DNA of 64,000 nucleotides from Flavisphingomonas formosensis (lineage in GTDB: Bacteria; Pseudomonadota; Alphaproteobacteria; Sphingomonadales; Sphingomonadaceae): the NCBI RefSeq assembly GCF_009755815.1, contig NZ_WRPK01000010.1, positions 124,001 to 188,000 on the forward strand. Direction: 5' to 3'. Under the pieces are notes generated by a model, which had not been told where the DNA came from, searched no databases, and saw only the letters and a program-made list of their open reading frames with translations. Positions 51,945 to 60,203 of the stretch are shown here, piece after piece. The position numbers were made by a program, and so were the translations under genes. Every line of letters begins with the position of its first letter. Position 1 is the stretch's first letter.

Positions 51945-52358
51945 TCAGGGAAGCTGATCGAGGAACGCCTTGATCTCGGCGATCGTCGCATCGATCTCGA
52001 TCTTCTGCTTTTCCAGCTGAGCGATCCGCTCAAGGCACTTGGCCTCGGTCGCGCGGCGCTGTTCGACATGATCGGGATCGACGTCGTAGAGATCGATCAG
52101 CTCGCGGATTTCGGCAAGGCTGAAGCCCACGCGCTTGCCGCGCAGGATCCAGGCCAGCCGCCCGCGATCGCGCCGCGAATAGATGCGGGCGAGCCCTTCG
52201 CGCCGCGGCGCGATGAGCCCTTCATCCTCGTAGAAGCGCAAGGCGCGCGGCGTGACACCGAATTCCGAGCAGAGCTCGGTGATGGTGAAATTGGCTTCGC
52301 CGCGATGGTCTGGGAGGTCGATCGCGGCACGGCGTGATGCGGTCGGCATCCGCGGCAT
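51945..52358 (-). CDS. MerR-family transcriptional regulator
   Basis: 137 residues from ATG 52358 (or 52349). MerR HTH: FTITELCSEFGVTPRALRFY, EDEGLIAPRREGLARIYSRR then DRGRLAWILRGKRVGFSLAE, followed by a dimerising coiled coil (EQRRATEAKCLERIAQLEKQ). No metal-binding Cys, so it senses something else, as in the LiuR/AtuR acyl-CoA regulators. It sits upstream of the acyl-CoA dehydrogenase on the same strand. Start lies only a few bases behind an operator-like dyad. Confidence 0.88.
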   Translation of the reverse strand: MPRMPTASRRAAIDLPDHRGEANFTITELCSEFGVTPRALRFYEDEGLIAPRREGLARIYSRRDRGRLAWILRGKRVGFSLAEIRELIDLYDVDPDHVEQRRATEAKCLERIAQLEKQKIEIDATIAEIKAFLDQLP

Positions 52359-52361
52359 GTA

Positions 52362-52385
52362 ATTGACGTATGCGTAAAGGTCAAT
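52362..52385. promoter_or_regulatory. Operator-like dyad at the MerR promoter, overlapping the hisI end
   Basis: ATTGAC (52362-52367) and GTCAAT (52380-52385) flank 12 bases, forming a MerR-family-type palindrome. On the minus strand TTGACC serves as a -35 and the dyad fills the region to the -10. The MerR start codon lies 4 bp behind, and hisI ends inside it, so the regulator's mRNA may have almost no leader. Confidence 0.6.
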
Positions 52386-52743
52386 CCCGCCGGAGTTGGC
52401 CACCCTCGACCACGCGGTAGAAGCAGCTACGCTCACCTGTGTGGCAGGCCGGGCCGGCGGGATCCACCTTCATCCACACGGCATCCTGATCGCAGTCGAT
52501 CCGGATCTCGACGATGCGCAGAACATGGCCAGAGGTCTCGCCCTTCTTCCAGATCGCCTGGCGCGAGCGCGACCAGAAATGGGCCTCGCCGCTCGCCAGG
52601 GTACGATCCAGCGCCTCCGCATTCATATGCGCGACCATCAGCAGGTCGCCGCTCGCGGCATCGGTCGCGATCGCCTGGATAAGCCCGCGTTCGTCCCATT
52701 TCGGGGTGAGTCGCGTCCTGTTTTCGAGCATGTTGTCGGCCAT
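52381..52743 (-). CDS. hisI: Phosphoribosyl-AMP cyclohydrolase
   Basis: 120 residues from ATG 52743. HisI signatures: [40 protein letters not shown] and [20 protein letters not shown] plus [10 protein letters not shown] with the zinc/metal Cys residues. It opens the purine ring in histidine biosynthesis. Stand-alone domain (no HisE fusion). Divergent from purF; MerR lies downstream. Confidence 0.96.
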   Translation of the reverse strand: MADNMLENRTRLTPKWDERGLIQAIATDAASGDLLMVAHMNAEALDRTLASGEAHFWSRSRQAIWKKGETSGHVLRIVEIRIDCDQDAVWMKVDPAGPACHTGERSCFYRVVEGGQLRRD

Positions 52744-52810
52744 CGTCACAAATCCGTCTCATTGGGGGCGACAAATCGCCCGGTCGTCCCTATATGCGCG
52801 CCGAACCGCC

Positions 52811-54292
52811 ATGGCGACGGGTCAAAAAAACATGCTCACCACACATCCTTTCGACGACGACAAGCTGCGCGAAGAGTGCGGCGTATTCGGCATCTGGGGC
52901 GCGGAAACCGCCGCGGCCATGGTCGCGCTCGGTCTCCATGCGCTCCAGCATCGCGGCCAGGAAGCGGCCGGAATCACGAGCTGGGACGGCCACGGCTTCC
53001 ATTCGCATCGGGCGATGGGTCACGTTGCCGGCAATTTCGACAAGGACGAGGTGATTCGGAGCCTGCCGGGTCGGGTCGCGGTCGGCCACGTCCGCTACTC
53101 GACGACCGGCGAGACGGCGCTGCGCAACGTCCAGCCGCTGTTCGCCGAGCTCTCGTCGGGCGGCTTCGCGGTCGCTCATAACGGCAATCTCTCTAACGCG
53201 ATGAAGCTGCGGCGCGAACTCGTCCGCCGCGGTTCGATCTTCCAGTCGACCAGCGACACCGAGACGATCATCCATCTCGTCGCCACCTCCTCCTACCGGA
53301 CCCTGCTCGACAAGTTCATCGACGCGCTGAAGCAGGTCGAGGGCGCCTATTCGCTGGTCTGCATGACGCCCGAAGGCATGATCGCCTGCCGCGATCCGCT
53401 CGGCATCCGCCCGCTGGTGATGGGCCGCGTCGGCGATGCCTATATCTTCGCATCCGAAACGGTCGCGCTCGACGTGGTCGGCGCCACCTTCATCCGTCAG
53501 GTCGAACCTGGCGAGCTGGTGATCATTTCCGAGCAGGGCCTGCGTTCGATCAGGCCGTTCGCGCCGATCCGGCCCCGCCCCTGCATCTTCGAGCACGTCT
53601 ATTTCTCGCGGCCCGATTCGATCGTCGACGGCTCCTCGGTCTATTCGGTGCGCAAGCGGATCGGCGCGCAGCTCGCGATCGAGAATCCGGTGGAGGCCGA
53701 TCTCGTTATCCCTGTTCCCGATTCGGGCACGCCCGCGGCGATCGGCTATGCCCAGCAGTCGGGCATTCCATTCGAGCTCGGCATCATCCGCTCCCACTAT
53801 GTGGGCCGCACCTTCATCCAGCCGGGCGACCAGGTTCGCCATCTCGGCGTCAAGCTGAAGCACAACGCCAATCGCGCGCTAATCAGCGGCCAGCGGGTCG
53901 TGCTGATCGACGACTCGATCGTGCGCGGCACGACCAGCCTCAAGATCGTGCAGATGCTGCGCGACGCGGGCGCGCGCGAGGTGCATTTCCGCGTCGCCTC
54001 GCCGCCGACGCGACACAGCTGCTTCTATGGCGTCGACACGCCGGAGCGGGCCAAGCTGCTCGCCGCACAGATGACGATCGGCCAGATGTCCGACTATATC
54101 AAGGCGGACAGCCTCGCCTTCCTGTCGATCGACGGCCTTTACAAGGCACTCGGCGAGGACATGCGCGACGACGCCAAGCCGCAATTTTGCGATGCCTGCT
54201 TCACCGGCGACTATCCGACCCACCTGACCGATCAGGAGGAGGTTGCCCCTGCCGACCAGCTCTCGCTGCTGGCCGAGCGGGTGATGGTCTGA
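52811..54292 (+). CDS. purF: Amidophosphoribosyltransferase
   Basis: 493 residues from ATG 52811. A short propeptide ends before Cys23 (REECGVFGIWGAETA), the N-terminal nucleophile of the glutamine amidotransferase; then LGLHALQHRGQEAAGI, HVRYSTTGETALRNVQPLFA, and the PRPP loop VVLIDDSIVRGTTSLKIVQM. The cysteines at the end (CDACFTGDYP) fit the iron-sulfur-containing class. First step of purine synthesis. An SDR gene follows 18 bp later. Confidence 0.97.
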   Translation: MATGQKNMLTTHPFDDDKLREECGVFGIWGAETAAAMVALGLHALQHRGQEAAGITSWDGHGFHSHRAMGHVAGNFDKDEVIRSLPGRVAVGHVRYSTTGETALRNVQPLFAELSSGGFAVAHNGNLSNAMKLRRELVRRGSIFQSTSDTETIIHLVATSSYRTLLDKFIDALKQVEGAYSLVCMTPEGMIACRDPLGIRPLVMGRVGDAYIFASETVALDVVGATFIRQVEPGELVIISEQGLRSIRPFAPIRPRPCIFEHVYFSRPDSIVDGSSVYSVRKRIGAQLAIENPVEADLVIPVPDSGTPAAIGYAQQSGIPFELGIIRSHYVGRTFIQPGDQVRHLGVKLKHNANRALISGQRVVLIDDSIVRGTTSLKIVQMLRDAGAREVHFRVASPPTRHSCFYGVDTPERAKLLAAQMTIGQMSDYIKADSLAFLSIDGLYKALGEDMRDDAKPQFCDACFTGDYPTHLTDQEEVAPADQLSLLAERVMV

Positions 54293-54310
54293 CCCCAGCC
54301 CGATCCGAAG

Positions 54311-55024
54311 ATGACCGAAAAACCCCTTGCGGGCCGTCTGGCCCTCGTCACCGGTGCGTCTCGCGGCATCGGCTCCGCCACGGCGGAAGCACTGGGCCGT
54401 GCCGGCGCCCACGTGATCCTCACCGCCCGTTCCTCGGGCGGGCTCGAGGAGGTGGAGGAACGCATCCACGAAGCCGGCGGCACGGCCACGATCGCGCCGC
54501 TCGACCTGACCGAGACAGATAGCATCGGCCGGCTGGCGGGCGCCATCGGCGGCCGCTGGGAGGCGCTCGACATCCTCGTGCTGAACGCGGCCATGCTCGG
54601 CACGCTGGCGCCGGTGCCGCATGCCGACGCCAAGGAACTCGCCTCGCTGCTGACGCTCAACATCGCTGCGCAGCAGGCGCTGATCGCCGCCTTCGATCCA
54701 CTGCTGCGGCGGAGCAAGGCCGCCCATCTTATTGGCCTGACTTCGAGCGTCGCGACCCAGCCGCGTCCCTTCTGGGGCCCCTACGCCGCCTCCAAGGCCG
54801 CGCTCGAAACGCTGCTCCTCACCTATGGCGAGGAGATGCGCAATGTGAGCACGGTTAAGGTCGCCATTGTCGATCCCGGCGCGACCGCGACCAAGATGCG
54901 CCAGAAGGCCTTCCCTGGCGAGGATCAGGCGACGCTGAAATCGCCGATCGTCGTCGGCCACGCGATCGTGGACCTGATCGCGGGCGACTTCGAGACGGGA
55001 CACCGCCTGCGCGTCGAGGGGTAA
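54311..55024 (+). CDS. Short-chain dehydrogenase/reductase
   Basis: 237 residues. Rossmann motif LALVTGASRGIGSATAEALG (TGxxxGIG), NAAMLGTLAPV (NNAG-like), catalytic Ser in LIGLTSSVATQPRPFWGPYA with the Y-A-A-S-K of the active site. Classical SDR. It is 18 bp behind purF, so it is probably co-transcribed but not functionally linked by known biochemistry. Substrate unknown. Confidence 0.93.
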   Translation: MTEKPLAGRLALVTGASRGIGSATAEALGRAGAHVILTARSSGGLEEVEERIHEAGGTATIAPLDLTETDSIGRLAGAIGGRWEALDILVLNAAMLGTLAPVPHADAKELASLLTLNIAAQQALIAAFDPLLRRSKAAHLIGLTSSVATQPRPFWGPYAASKAALETLLLTYGEEMRNVSTVKVAIVDPGATATKMRQKAFPGEDQATLKSPIVVGHAIVDLIAGDFETGHRLRVEG

Positions 55025-55058
55025 GGCGGGCGGCCCTTCGCCGCCAGAACCCCTCGCC

Positions 55059-55847
55059 TCAGGTCGTCGGCTTCGCCGGCGGAGCGTCCTCGGGCTTCTC
55101 CGGAATGATGATGTCCACTCCCGACATCGGCTTGGTGACGACGATCGTCGCCTTGACCGGTCCCGCGACGACCGAAAATTCGGCGCCGTTCACCGCGCCC
55201 AGCCCCCGTCCTTCCTTGTCCACGGGAAAGGTGAATTCGTCTTTCTGGGAGCTTCGGCCCGCGGTGAACTGCTCATAGCGGATCTTCATCCGTCCCTGCT
55301 CGACGCCAAGATAGACGAGGCGCTCGATCGGCTCTCTCCCGATCGTTTTCGTCGACGATTCGACCAACTCCATGGGGGGATCGCCTTCCTTCACCCGGCG
55401 CGTCCAGATCGTGTTGAGGCCACGATTATAATGGGAATTGTCGACGAACCATTCTTTGACGCCATGCTTGTCGACGCGCAGCCCCACCATATCGCCAGGC
55501 CGAATGACACTGCCCAACAAACCATGAGACGCGTGAAATGCGTCGTTCTGCGGAACGAAATAGGCCCAGACTCCGTCCTCCGACCGCCCCTTGAGGATCA
55601 GGAGCGGATCATCGATCGAGAAGCTGAACGGCAGGCCCATGGCGCCTGCCATGCTGCTCTTGAAGGGATACGCGAGCCGATAGGCCGGAACGCTGCGCAC
55701 CGCCGTCTCGACATAGAATTCCTGGCCAGGCGTCGCTTCCACGATCGTGCCAACCGGCGGAATCACGACAGTCTTCGGCTTGAAATCCGCCGCATATGAT
55801 GGCGCCGATGCAACGAGCAGCGCCAAGCCGCAAAAGAATGATTTCAT
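55059..55847 (-). CDS. Exported protein of unknown function
   Basis: 262 residues from ATG 55847, with GGGAGC upstream. Signal peptide (about 1-20; FCGLALLVASAPSYAA). No recognised domain; beta-rich sequence (EATPGQEFYVETAVRSVPAY, GDMVGLRVDKHGVKEWFVDN) and a C-terminal Pro tail. Not membrane-embedded. Predicted periplasmic. Convergent with the SDR and 86 bases downstream of the methyltransferase end. Confidence 0.72.
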   Translation of the reverse strand: MKSFFCGLALLVASAPSYAADFKPKTVVIPPVGTIVEATPGQEFYVETAVRSVPAYRLAYPFKSSMAGAMGLPFSFSIDDPLLILKGRSEDGVWAYFVPQNDAFHASHGLLGSVIRPGDMVGLRVDKHGVKEWFVDNSHYNRGLNTIWTRRVKEGDPPMELVESSTKTIGREPIERLVYLGVEQGRMKIRYEQFTAGRSSQKDEFTFPVDKEGRGLGAVNGAEFSVVAGPVKATIVVTKPMSGVDIIIPEKPEDAPPAKPTT

Positions 55848-55933
55848 CGAGCTCCCTACCCCTTGAGAGAATCCCCATTTGTTCCTCTCATGAAATCGGG
55901 AAGACAAAAAGCGCTTTCATGACGCCCAAGCCC

Positions 55934-57202
55934 TCAGCCCGGCTTCACCAGCGTGACCTGGGCGACGTCGATGCCGCCGCCGCGGAAGCCGCCTTCGCAG
56001 TACATGAGGTAATAGCGCCAGAGGCGGACGAAGGCGTCGTCGAAACCGCGCGGCAGCCGGCCCTCCCGGGCCGCGGCGTCGAAGGACTGGCGCCAGCGCT
56101 TCAGCGTCTCGGCATAATGGAGCCCGTAGCCCTTGCGATCTTCCCAGCGCAGGCCAGCCGCCTCGGCCGCCGCCCTAAAGCGGCTTTCGGAGATCAGCAT
56201 GCCGCCGGGAAAGATGTAGGTCTGGATGAAATCGGTGTTGGCGGCATAGCCTTCGAAAATGGCGTCGTCGATCGAGATGAACTGGATCGCGGCCCGCCCG
56301 CCCGGCCGCAGCGTTCGCGCGATCGCGGCCATATAGTCGGGCCAATAACGCTCGCCCACAGCCTCGACCATCTCGACGCTGACGACGGCATCAAAGGTGC
56401 CCGAAACGTCGCGATAGTCGCAAAGCGCGAAACGGACGCGGCCGGAAAGGCCTTCCGCCTCGATCCGGCGCTCGGCAAAGGCCAATTGCTCGCTCGACAG
56501 GGTGATGCCGGTGACGGCGGCGTCATGATCGCGCGCGGCCGCGGCCGCGAGCGCCCCCCAGCCGCTCCCGATCTCCAGCAACCGGCTTCCCGGCGCCAAC
56601 GCGAGGCGATCGAGCAGCAGGGCGATCTTATGGCGTTGCGCGGCCTCGAGCGTGTCCGTCGGCGCGGCGAACACCGCACTCGAATAGGTCATCGTAGGAT
56701 CGAGCCATACCGCGTAGAAATCATTGCCGAGATCATAGTGGAAGGCGATGTTGCGGCGCGCGCCCTCCCGGCTGTTCCGACGGAAGGCATGGAGCAGGCG
56801 GTTGAGCCAGCGGCCATGGCCGTGGGCGCGGCCAGCATCGCCCAGGGTGCGGCGGTTGCGCATGAAGAGATCGAAGAGCGCGACGGGATCCGGGCTGTCC
56901 CACTCGCGCTCGGCCCAGCCGCGATACCAGCCGACCGATCCCGAGGCGACGAGTCGTATCAGCGGGCGCCAGCTCGCCAGGCGTACCTCGGCGATCGGCC
57001 CCGGTCCTCGCCCGCCAAGGTGGCGCTGCGTACCGTCGGGTAGCGCGACGTCGATCGCGCCGAATGCGAGGCCGGTGTCGATCCGGTCCAGAAGCCGTTG
57101 GAAACCGGGCGCGAACAGGCGTGCGAGCAGCGTCGACCCGGTCGAGAAACCGCGATCCGCCGCCACGAGGTGCTGCCCTCTCGCTGGCTGTGGTGCCGTC
57201 AT
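55934..57202 (-). CDS. cfa: Cyclopropane-fatty-acyl-phospholipid synthase family methyltransferase
   Basis: 422 residues from ATG 57202. CFA synthase/mycolic acid methyltransferase features: IAFHYDLGNDFYAVWLDPTM, LLEIGSGWGALAAAAARDHD (SAM motif I), DAVVSVEMVEAVGERYWPDY and FIQTYIFPGGML. It should transfer a methylene to unsaturated fatty acids in phospholipids, although the family also makes other modifications. Follows phrB 59 bp downstream on the same strand. Confidence 0.88.
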   Translation of the reverse strand: MTAPQPARGQHLVAADRGFSTGSTLLARLFAPGFQRLLDRIDTGLAFGAIDVALPDGTQRHLGGRGPGPIAEVRLASWRPLIRLVASGSVGWYRGWAEREWDSPDPVALFDLFMRNRRTLGDAGRAHGHGRWLNRLLHAFRRNSREGARRNIAFHYDLGNDFYAVWLDPTMTYSSAVFAAPTDTLEAAQRHKIALLLDRLALAPGSRLLEIGSGWGALAAAAARDHDAAVTGITLSSEQLAFAERRIEAEGLSGRVRFALCDYRDVSGTFDAVVSVEMVEAVGERYWPDYMAAIARTLRPGGRAAIQFISIDDAIFEGYAANTDFIQTYIFPGGMLISESRFRAAAEAAGLRWEDRKGYGLHYAETLKRWRQSFDAAAREGRLPRGFDDAFVRLWRYYLMYCEGGFRGGGIDVAQVTLVKPG

Positions 57203-57261
57203 CTGCTCCCCTATCGCAACACAGCTTACATAGGCCCGGAGCGGAGGCAATCCACTGTCGA

Positions 57262-58635
57262 TCAGCGAATTTTCGCCTGGGCGGCAAGCGCGCGCTCGCG
57301 CCCCTCGCGATGGCCGACGATCTGCTTGGGATAGGCGGAGAGCGCGCAACCGGCCGCGTGCGGATCGTGGATCGTCGCGTCGGAAAGATCGGCGAGTTCC
57401 GGCACCCAGTCGCGAATATAGCCGGCGGCGTCGAATTTCCCGGACTGGCCGATCGGGGTCATGATCCGGCCGAACATGTTCGCATCGACGCCGGTTCCGG
57501 CCACCCACTGCCAGTTGACGGCGTTGTTGCCATAATCGGCATCCACGAGCGTATCCCAGAACCAGCGCTCGCCGCGCCGCCAATCGAGCAGCAGATGGCG
57601 GGTGAGGAAGGAGGCGACGATCATCCGGACGCGATTGTGCATCCAGCCCGTCGCCCAGAGCTGGCGCATACCCGCATCGACGATCGGATAGCCGGTCCGC
57701 CCCGTCGTCCAGGCGCGGAAATCGGCGTCGGCCGTCTTGCCCGATCGCCAGGGCAGGCGGTCGAAGGTAGGGCGGCCGTTGCGGTAGGCATAATCCGGCA
57801 GGATATCGACGATGTTGGTAGCGAAATCGCGCCATACCAGCTGCCGCAGGAACGGCTCTGCGCGGGCATGGGCGGCCTTGGACGCGCGGTGCCAGACCTG
57901 CGCAGGTGAAATTTCACCGAAGTGGAGATGCGGCGAGAGGCGCGACGTTCCCTCGACCGACGGCAGGTTGCGCGCATGATCATAATCGCCAAGCTCCGGC
58001 AGGAAGGCGTCCAGCGCCGCGCGAGCCCCCTCCTCGCCCGGCGTCCATTCCTCGAAACCCTTCGCCCAATCGGGATGTGTCGGCCGCAGATCCCAGTCGG
58101 CCAACTGGTCGCCATGCGGCCAATGGGACGGCGCTTCGATCTTCGCGGGTGCGCGATGCGCCTCCGGTGGCGGCAGCTGGCGCAGCGCCGCCCGCCAGAA
58201 GGGGGTGAACATGCGGAAACGCCCCTGGCTGCCGGTCAGCACCCGATCCGGCGGCAGCAATTGCCCGCCGTCGTACAAGCACAGATCGAGCCGCCCCGCG
58301 AGAGCCTCCTCCGCCTTCTTCCACCAGGGCTCGTAGTGACGCAGCGCGTGGACCGAAGCGGCACCGGCCTGCCCGGCCAGCTTGGCGATCTCCTTCACCG
58401 CATCGCCGCGGCGCAGGATCAGGCGCAGCCCCTTCTCGCGCAGCCGGTCCTCCAGTGCCGCGAGACTGTGATGCAGCCACCAGCGCTGGGCCGCGCCGAT
58501 CCGCCAATCGCCGGGCGCCGCATCGTCGAGGATGTAGACGGGGATCACCGGCCCGCTCGCCGCAGCGCCGAGCAAGGCGGGTTGATCCGAAAGGCGCAGG
58601 TCCTGGCGGAACCAGAGGATGACGGGTGCGGTCAT
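57262..58635 (-). CDS. phrB: Deoxyribodipyrimidine photolyase
   Basis: 457 residues. Photolyase signatures: VILWFRQDLRLSDQPALLGA, HFGEISPAQVWH, AEPFLRQLVWRDFATNIV, and the C-terminal TGYPIVDAGMRQLWATGWMHNR with VNWQWVAGTGVDANMFGRI. Class I CPD photolyase binding FAD and an antenna chromophore; repairs UV-induced pyrimidine dimers using light. Light-linked stress gene in a run with methyltransferase and kor genes; co-transcription is possible. Confidence 0.95.
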   Translation of the reverse strand: MTAPVILWFRQDLRLSDQPALLGAAASGPVIPVYILDDAAPGDWRIGAAQRWWLHHSLAALEDRLREKGLRLILRRGDAVKEIAKLAGQAGAASVHALRHYEPWWKKAEEALAGRLDLCLYDGGQLLPPDRVLTGSQGRFRMFTPFWRAALRQLPPPEAHRAPAKIEAPSHWPHGDQLADWDLRPTHPDWAKGFEEWTPGEEGARAALDAFLPELGDYDHARNLPSVEGTSRLSPHLHFGEISPAQVWHRASKAAHARAEPFLRQLVWRDFATNIVDILPDYAYRNGRPTFDRLPWRSGKTADADFRAWTTGRTGYPIVDAGMRQLWATGWMHNRVRMIVASFLTRHLLLDWRRGERWFWDTLVDADYGNNAVNWQWVAGTGVDANMFGRIMTPIGQSGKFDAAGYIRDWVPELADLSDATIHDPHAAGCALSAYPKQIVGHREGRERALAAQAKIR

Positions 58636-58672
58636 CGCCGATGAATGAGCGTGGGGCCGCGCGGTTCCGATG

Positions 58673-59131
58673 CTATTTGGCGGGCGACTGCGGTACGATC
58701 GGCGGCGCAGCCGGGCTCGGCGGCGGCGGAGGCTGCAGGCCCTTGAGGAAGATCGAGCGATCCGCCTCGGGCAGCGCCTTCACCAGCGCCAGCAGGCGGG
58801 CATCGCGACGCTGACGGATATCGGACTGCAGGCCTTCCTGCTTCTTCATCAGCTCTTCGAGCTTGGCCAGATCGATCTTCGGCGCGCCGATCACCATCTG
58901 CATCTGCGATCCGAGCGCGCGCTGCTGCTGGATCAGCATCGTGAGCTCGGGATCCTTCTGCGCCGCCCACTGCTTGACCACTTCCGTCCCCTGCGGGGAC
59001 AGGCTGATCGAACGCCGATTGGGCGCTGCCGCTGCGGCGCCGGGAGCCGCCACCCGCGGAGCCGGTGCCGGGGCGGCGACGGCAGCGGGCGAAGGCACGG
59101 CCAGCGCGGCGAACAGCAGCCCGCCGATCAT
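58673..59131 (-). CDS. Small exported Ala/Pro-rich helical protein (Spy/CpxP-like)
   Basis: 152 residues. Signal peptide (LLFAALAVPSPAAVAAPAPA), a helical middle (VVKQWAAQKDPELTMLIQQQ, LAKLEELMKKQEGLQSDIRQ, RRDARLLALVKALPEADRSI) and a Pro-rich tail. The helix pattern resembles periplasmic Spy/CpxP or heavy-metal-resistance proteins, but no LTxxQ motif is visible, so this is a guess. It overlaps the korB stop by 4 bp (ATGA). Confidence 0.68.
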   Translation of the reverse strand: MIGGLLFAALAVPSPAAVAAPAPAPRVAAPGAAAAAPNRRSISLSPQGTEVVKQWAAQKDPELTMLIQQQRALGSQMQMVIGAPKIDLAKLEELMKKQEGLQSDIRQRRDARLLALVKALPEADRSIFLKGLQPPPPPSPAAPPIVPQSPAK

Positions 59132-60162
59132 AGGGCGTGCGGTTCCTTGGTAACCTGCCAGGTCTGGCCCTTGGAAATGAGCGATTGCAGATCGGGCTTC
59201 TTGCCCTTCGCAGCCGCCTCGTTCTGCTCGATCACGGCGCTGTCGAAGGTCGGGCGCGGCGAATTGTAGATTACGCCGAGCACGACCGGGCCACCCTCGC
59301 CCGGCGCATAGTCGATCAGCATCTGGGCGAGACCGCGATTGGTCTCGTCATGCACGATCACCCCCGCCGCCTGCCAGTCGCCATCGGCCACGTCGACGAC
59401 GTGCAGGCGCAAATTCTGGTGATCGAGCGCGAGCCCCTTGGTGCCGCCCGCGAACAGCACGGGCGAACCATGCTCGACCCAGATCTGGCCTTCCGGCGCC
59501 GCCTTCTTCTCGGTGAAGGGCGCGAACACGTCGTCATTGTAGACGATGCAATTCTGATAGATCTCGACGAAGCTCGCGCCCTTATGGGCATGAGCCGCCT
59601 TGAGCACCGACGGCAGCGACTTGTGCGTATCGATGCCGCGGGCGACGAAACGCGCGCCCGAGCCGAGCGCGAAGCTGCACGGCGTGGCCGGCCGGTCGAC
59701 CGATCCGAACGGGGTCGAGGGCGAGCGGGTGCCGACGCGGCTGGTGGGCGAATATTGGCCCTTGGTCAGGCCGTAAATCTCGTTGTTGAACAGCAGGATC
59801 TGGCAATCGAGATTACGGCGCAGGATGTGCATCGTATGGTTGCCGCCGATCGACAGCGCGTCGCCGTCACCGGTGATGATCCAAACGTCGAGCTCCGGAT
59901 TGGCGAGCTTCACGCCCGTCGCAACTGCCGGCGCGCGGCCGTGGATCGTGTGGAAGCCGTAGGTTTCCATATAATAAGGGAAGCGCGACGAGCAGCCGAT
60001 GCCCGAGATGAACACCGTATTCTCGGGCCGAACGCCGAGCTCCGGCATGGTCCGCTGGACGGCTTTCAGGATCGCATAGTCGCCGCAGCCCGGGCACCAG
60101 CGCACCTCCTGGTCGGTCTCCCAATCCTTCGGGCTCGTCTTGATGGTGGTCATCTCGTTCAT
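59128..60162 (-). CDS. korB: 2-oxoacid:ferredoxin oxidoreductase, beta subunit
   Basis: 344 residues. TPP- and cluster-binding motifs: CPGCGDYAILKAVQRTMPEL, ISGIGCSSRFPYYM, ITGDGDALSIGGNHTMHIL (the GDG Mg-TPP motif) and FNNEIYGLTKGQYSPTS. It pairs with the alpha/gamma subunit to convert 2-oxoglutarate or pyruvate plus CoA to the acyl-CoA, reducing ferredoxin. It follows korA by 41 bp. The product class (2-oxoglutarate) is a likely guess. Confidence 0.92.
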   Translation of the reverse strand: MNEMTTIKTSPKDWETDQEVRWCPGCGDYAILKAVQRTMPELGVRPENTVFISGIGCSSRFPYYMETYGFHTIHGRAPAVATGVKLANPELDVWIITGDGDALSIGGNHTMHILRRNLDCQILLFNNEIYGLTKGQYSPTSRVGTRSPSTPFGSVDRPATPCSFALGSGARFVARGIDTHKSLPSVLKAAHAHKGASFVEIYQNCIVYNDDVFAPFTEKKAAPEGQIWVEHGSPVLFAGGTKGLALDHQNLRLHVVDVADGDWQAAGVIVHDETNRGLAQMLIDYAPGEGGPVVLGVIYNSPRPTFDSAVIEQNEAAAKGKKPDLQSLISKGQTWQVTKEPHAL

Positions 60163-60203
60163 GGTCTTCTTCCTTTACCCTCTCCCCATCGGGGAGGGGG
60201 GCT

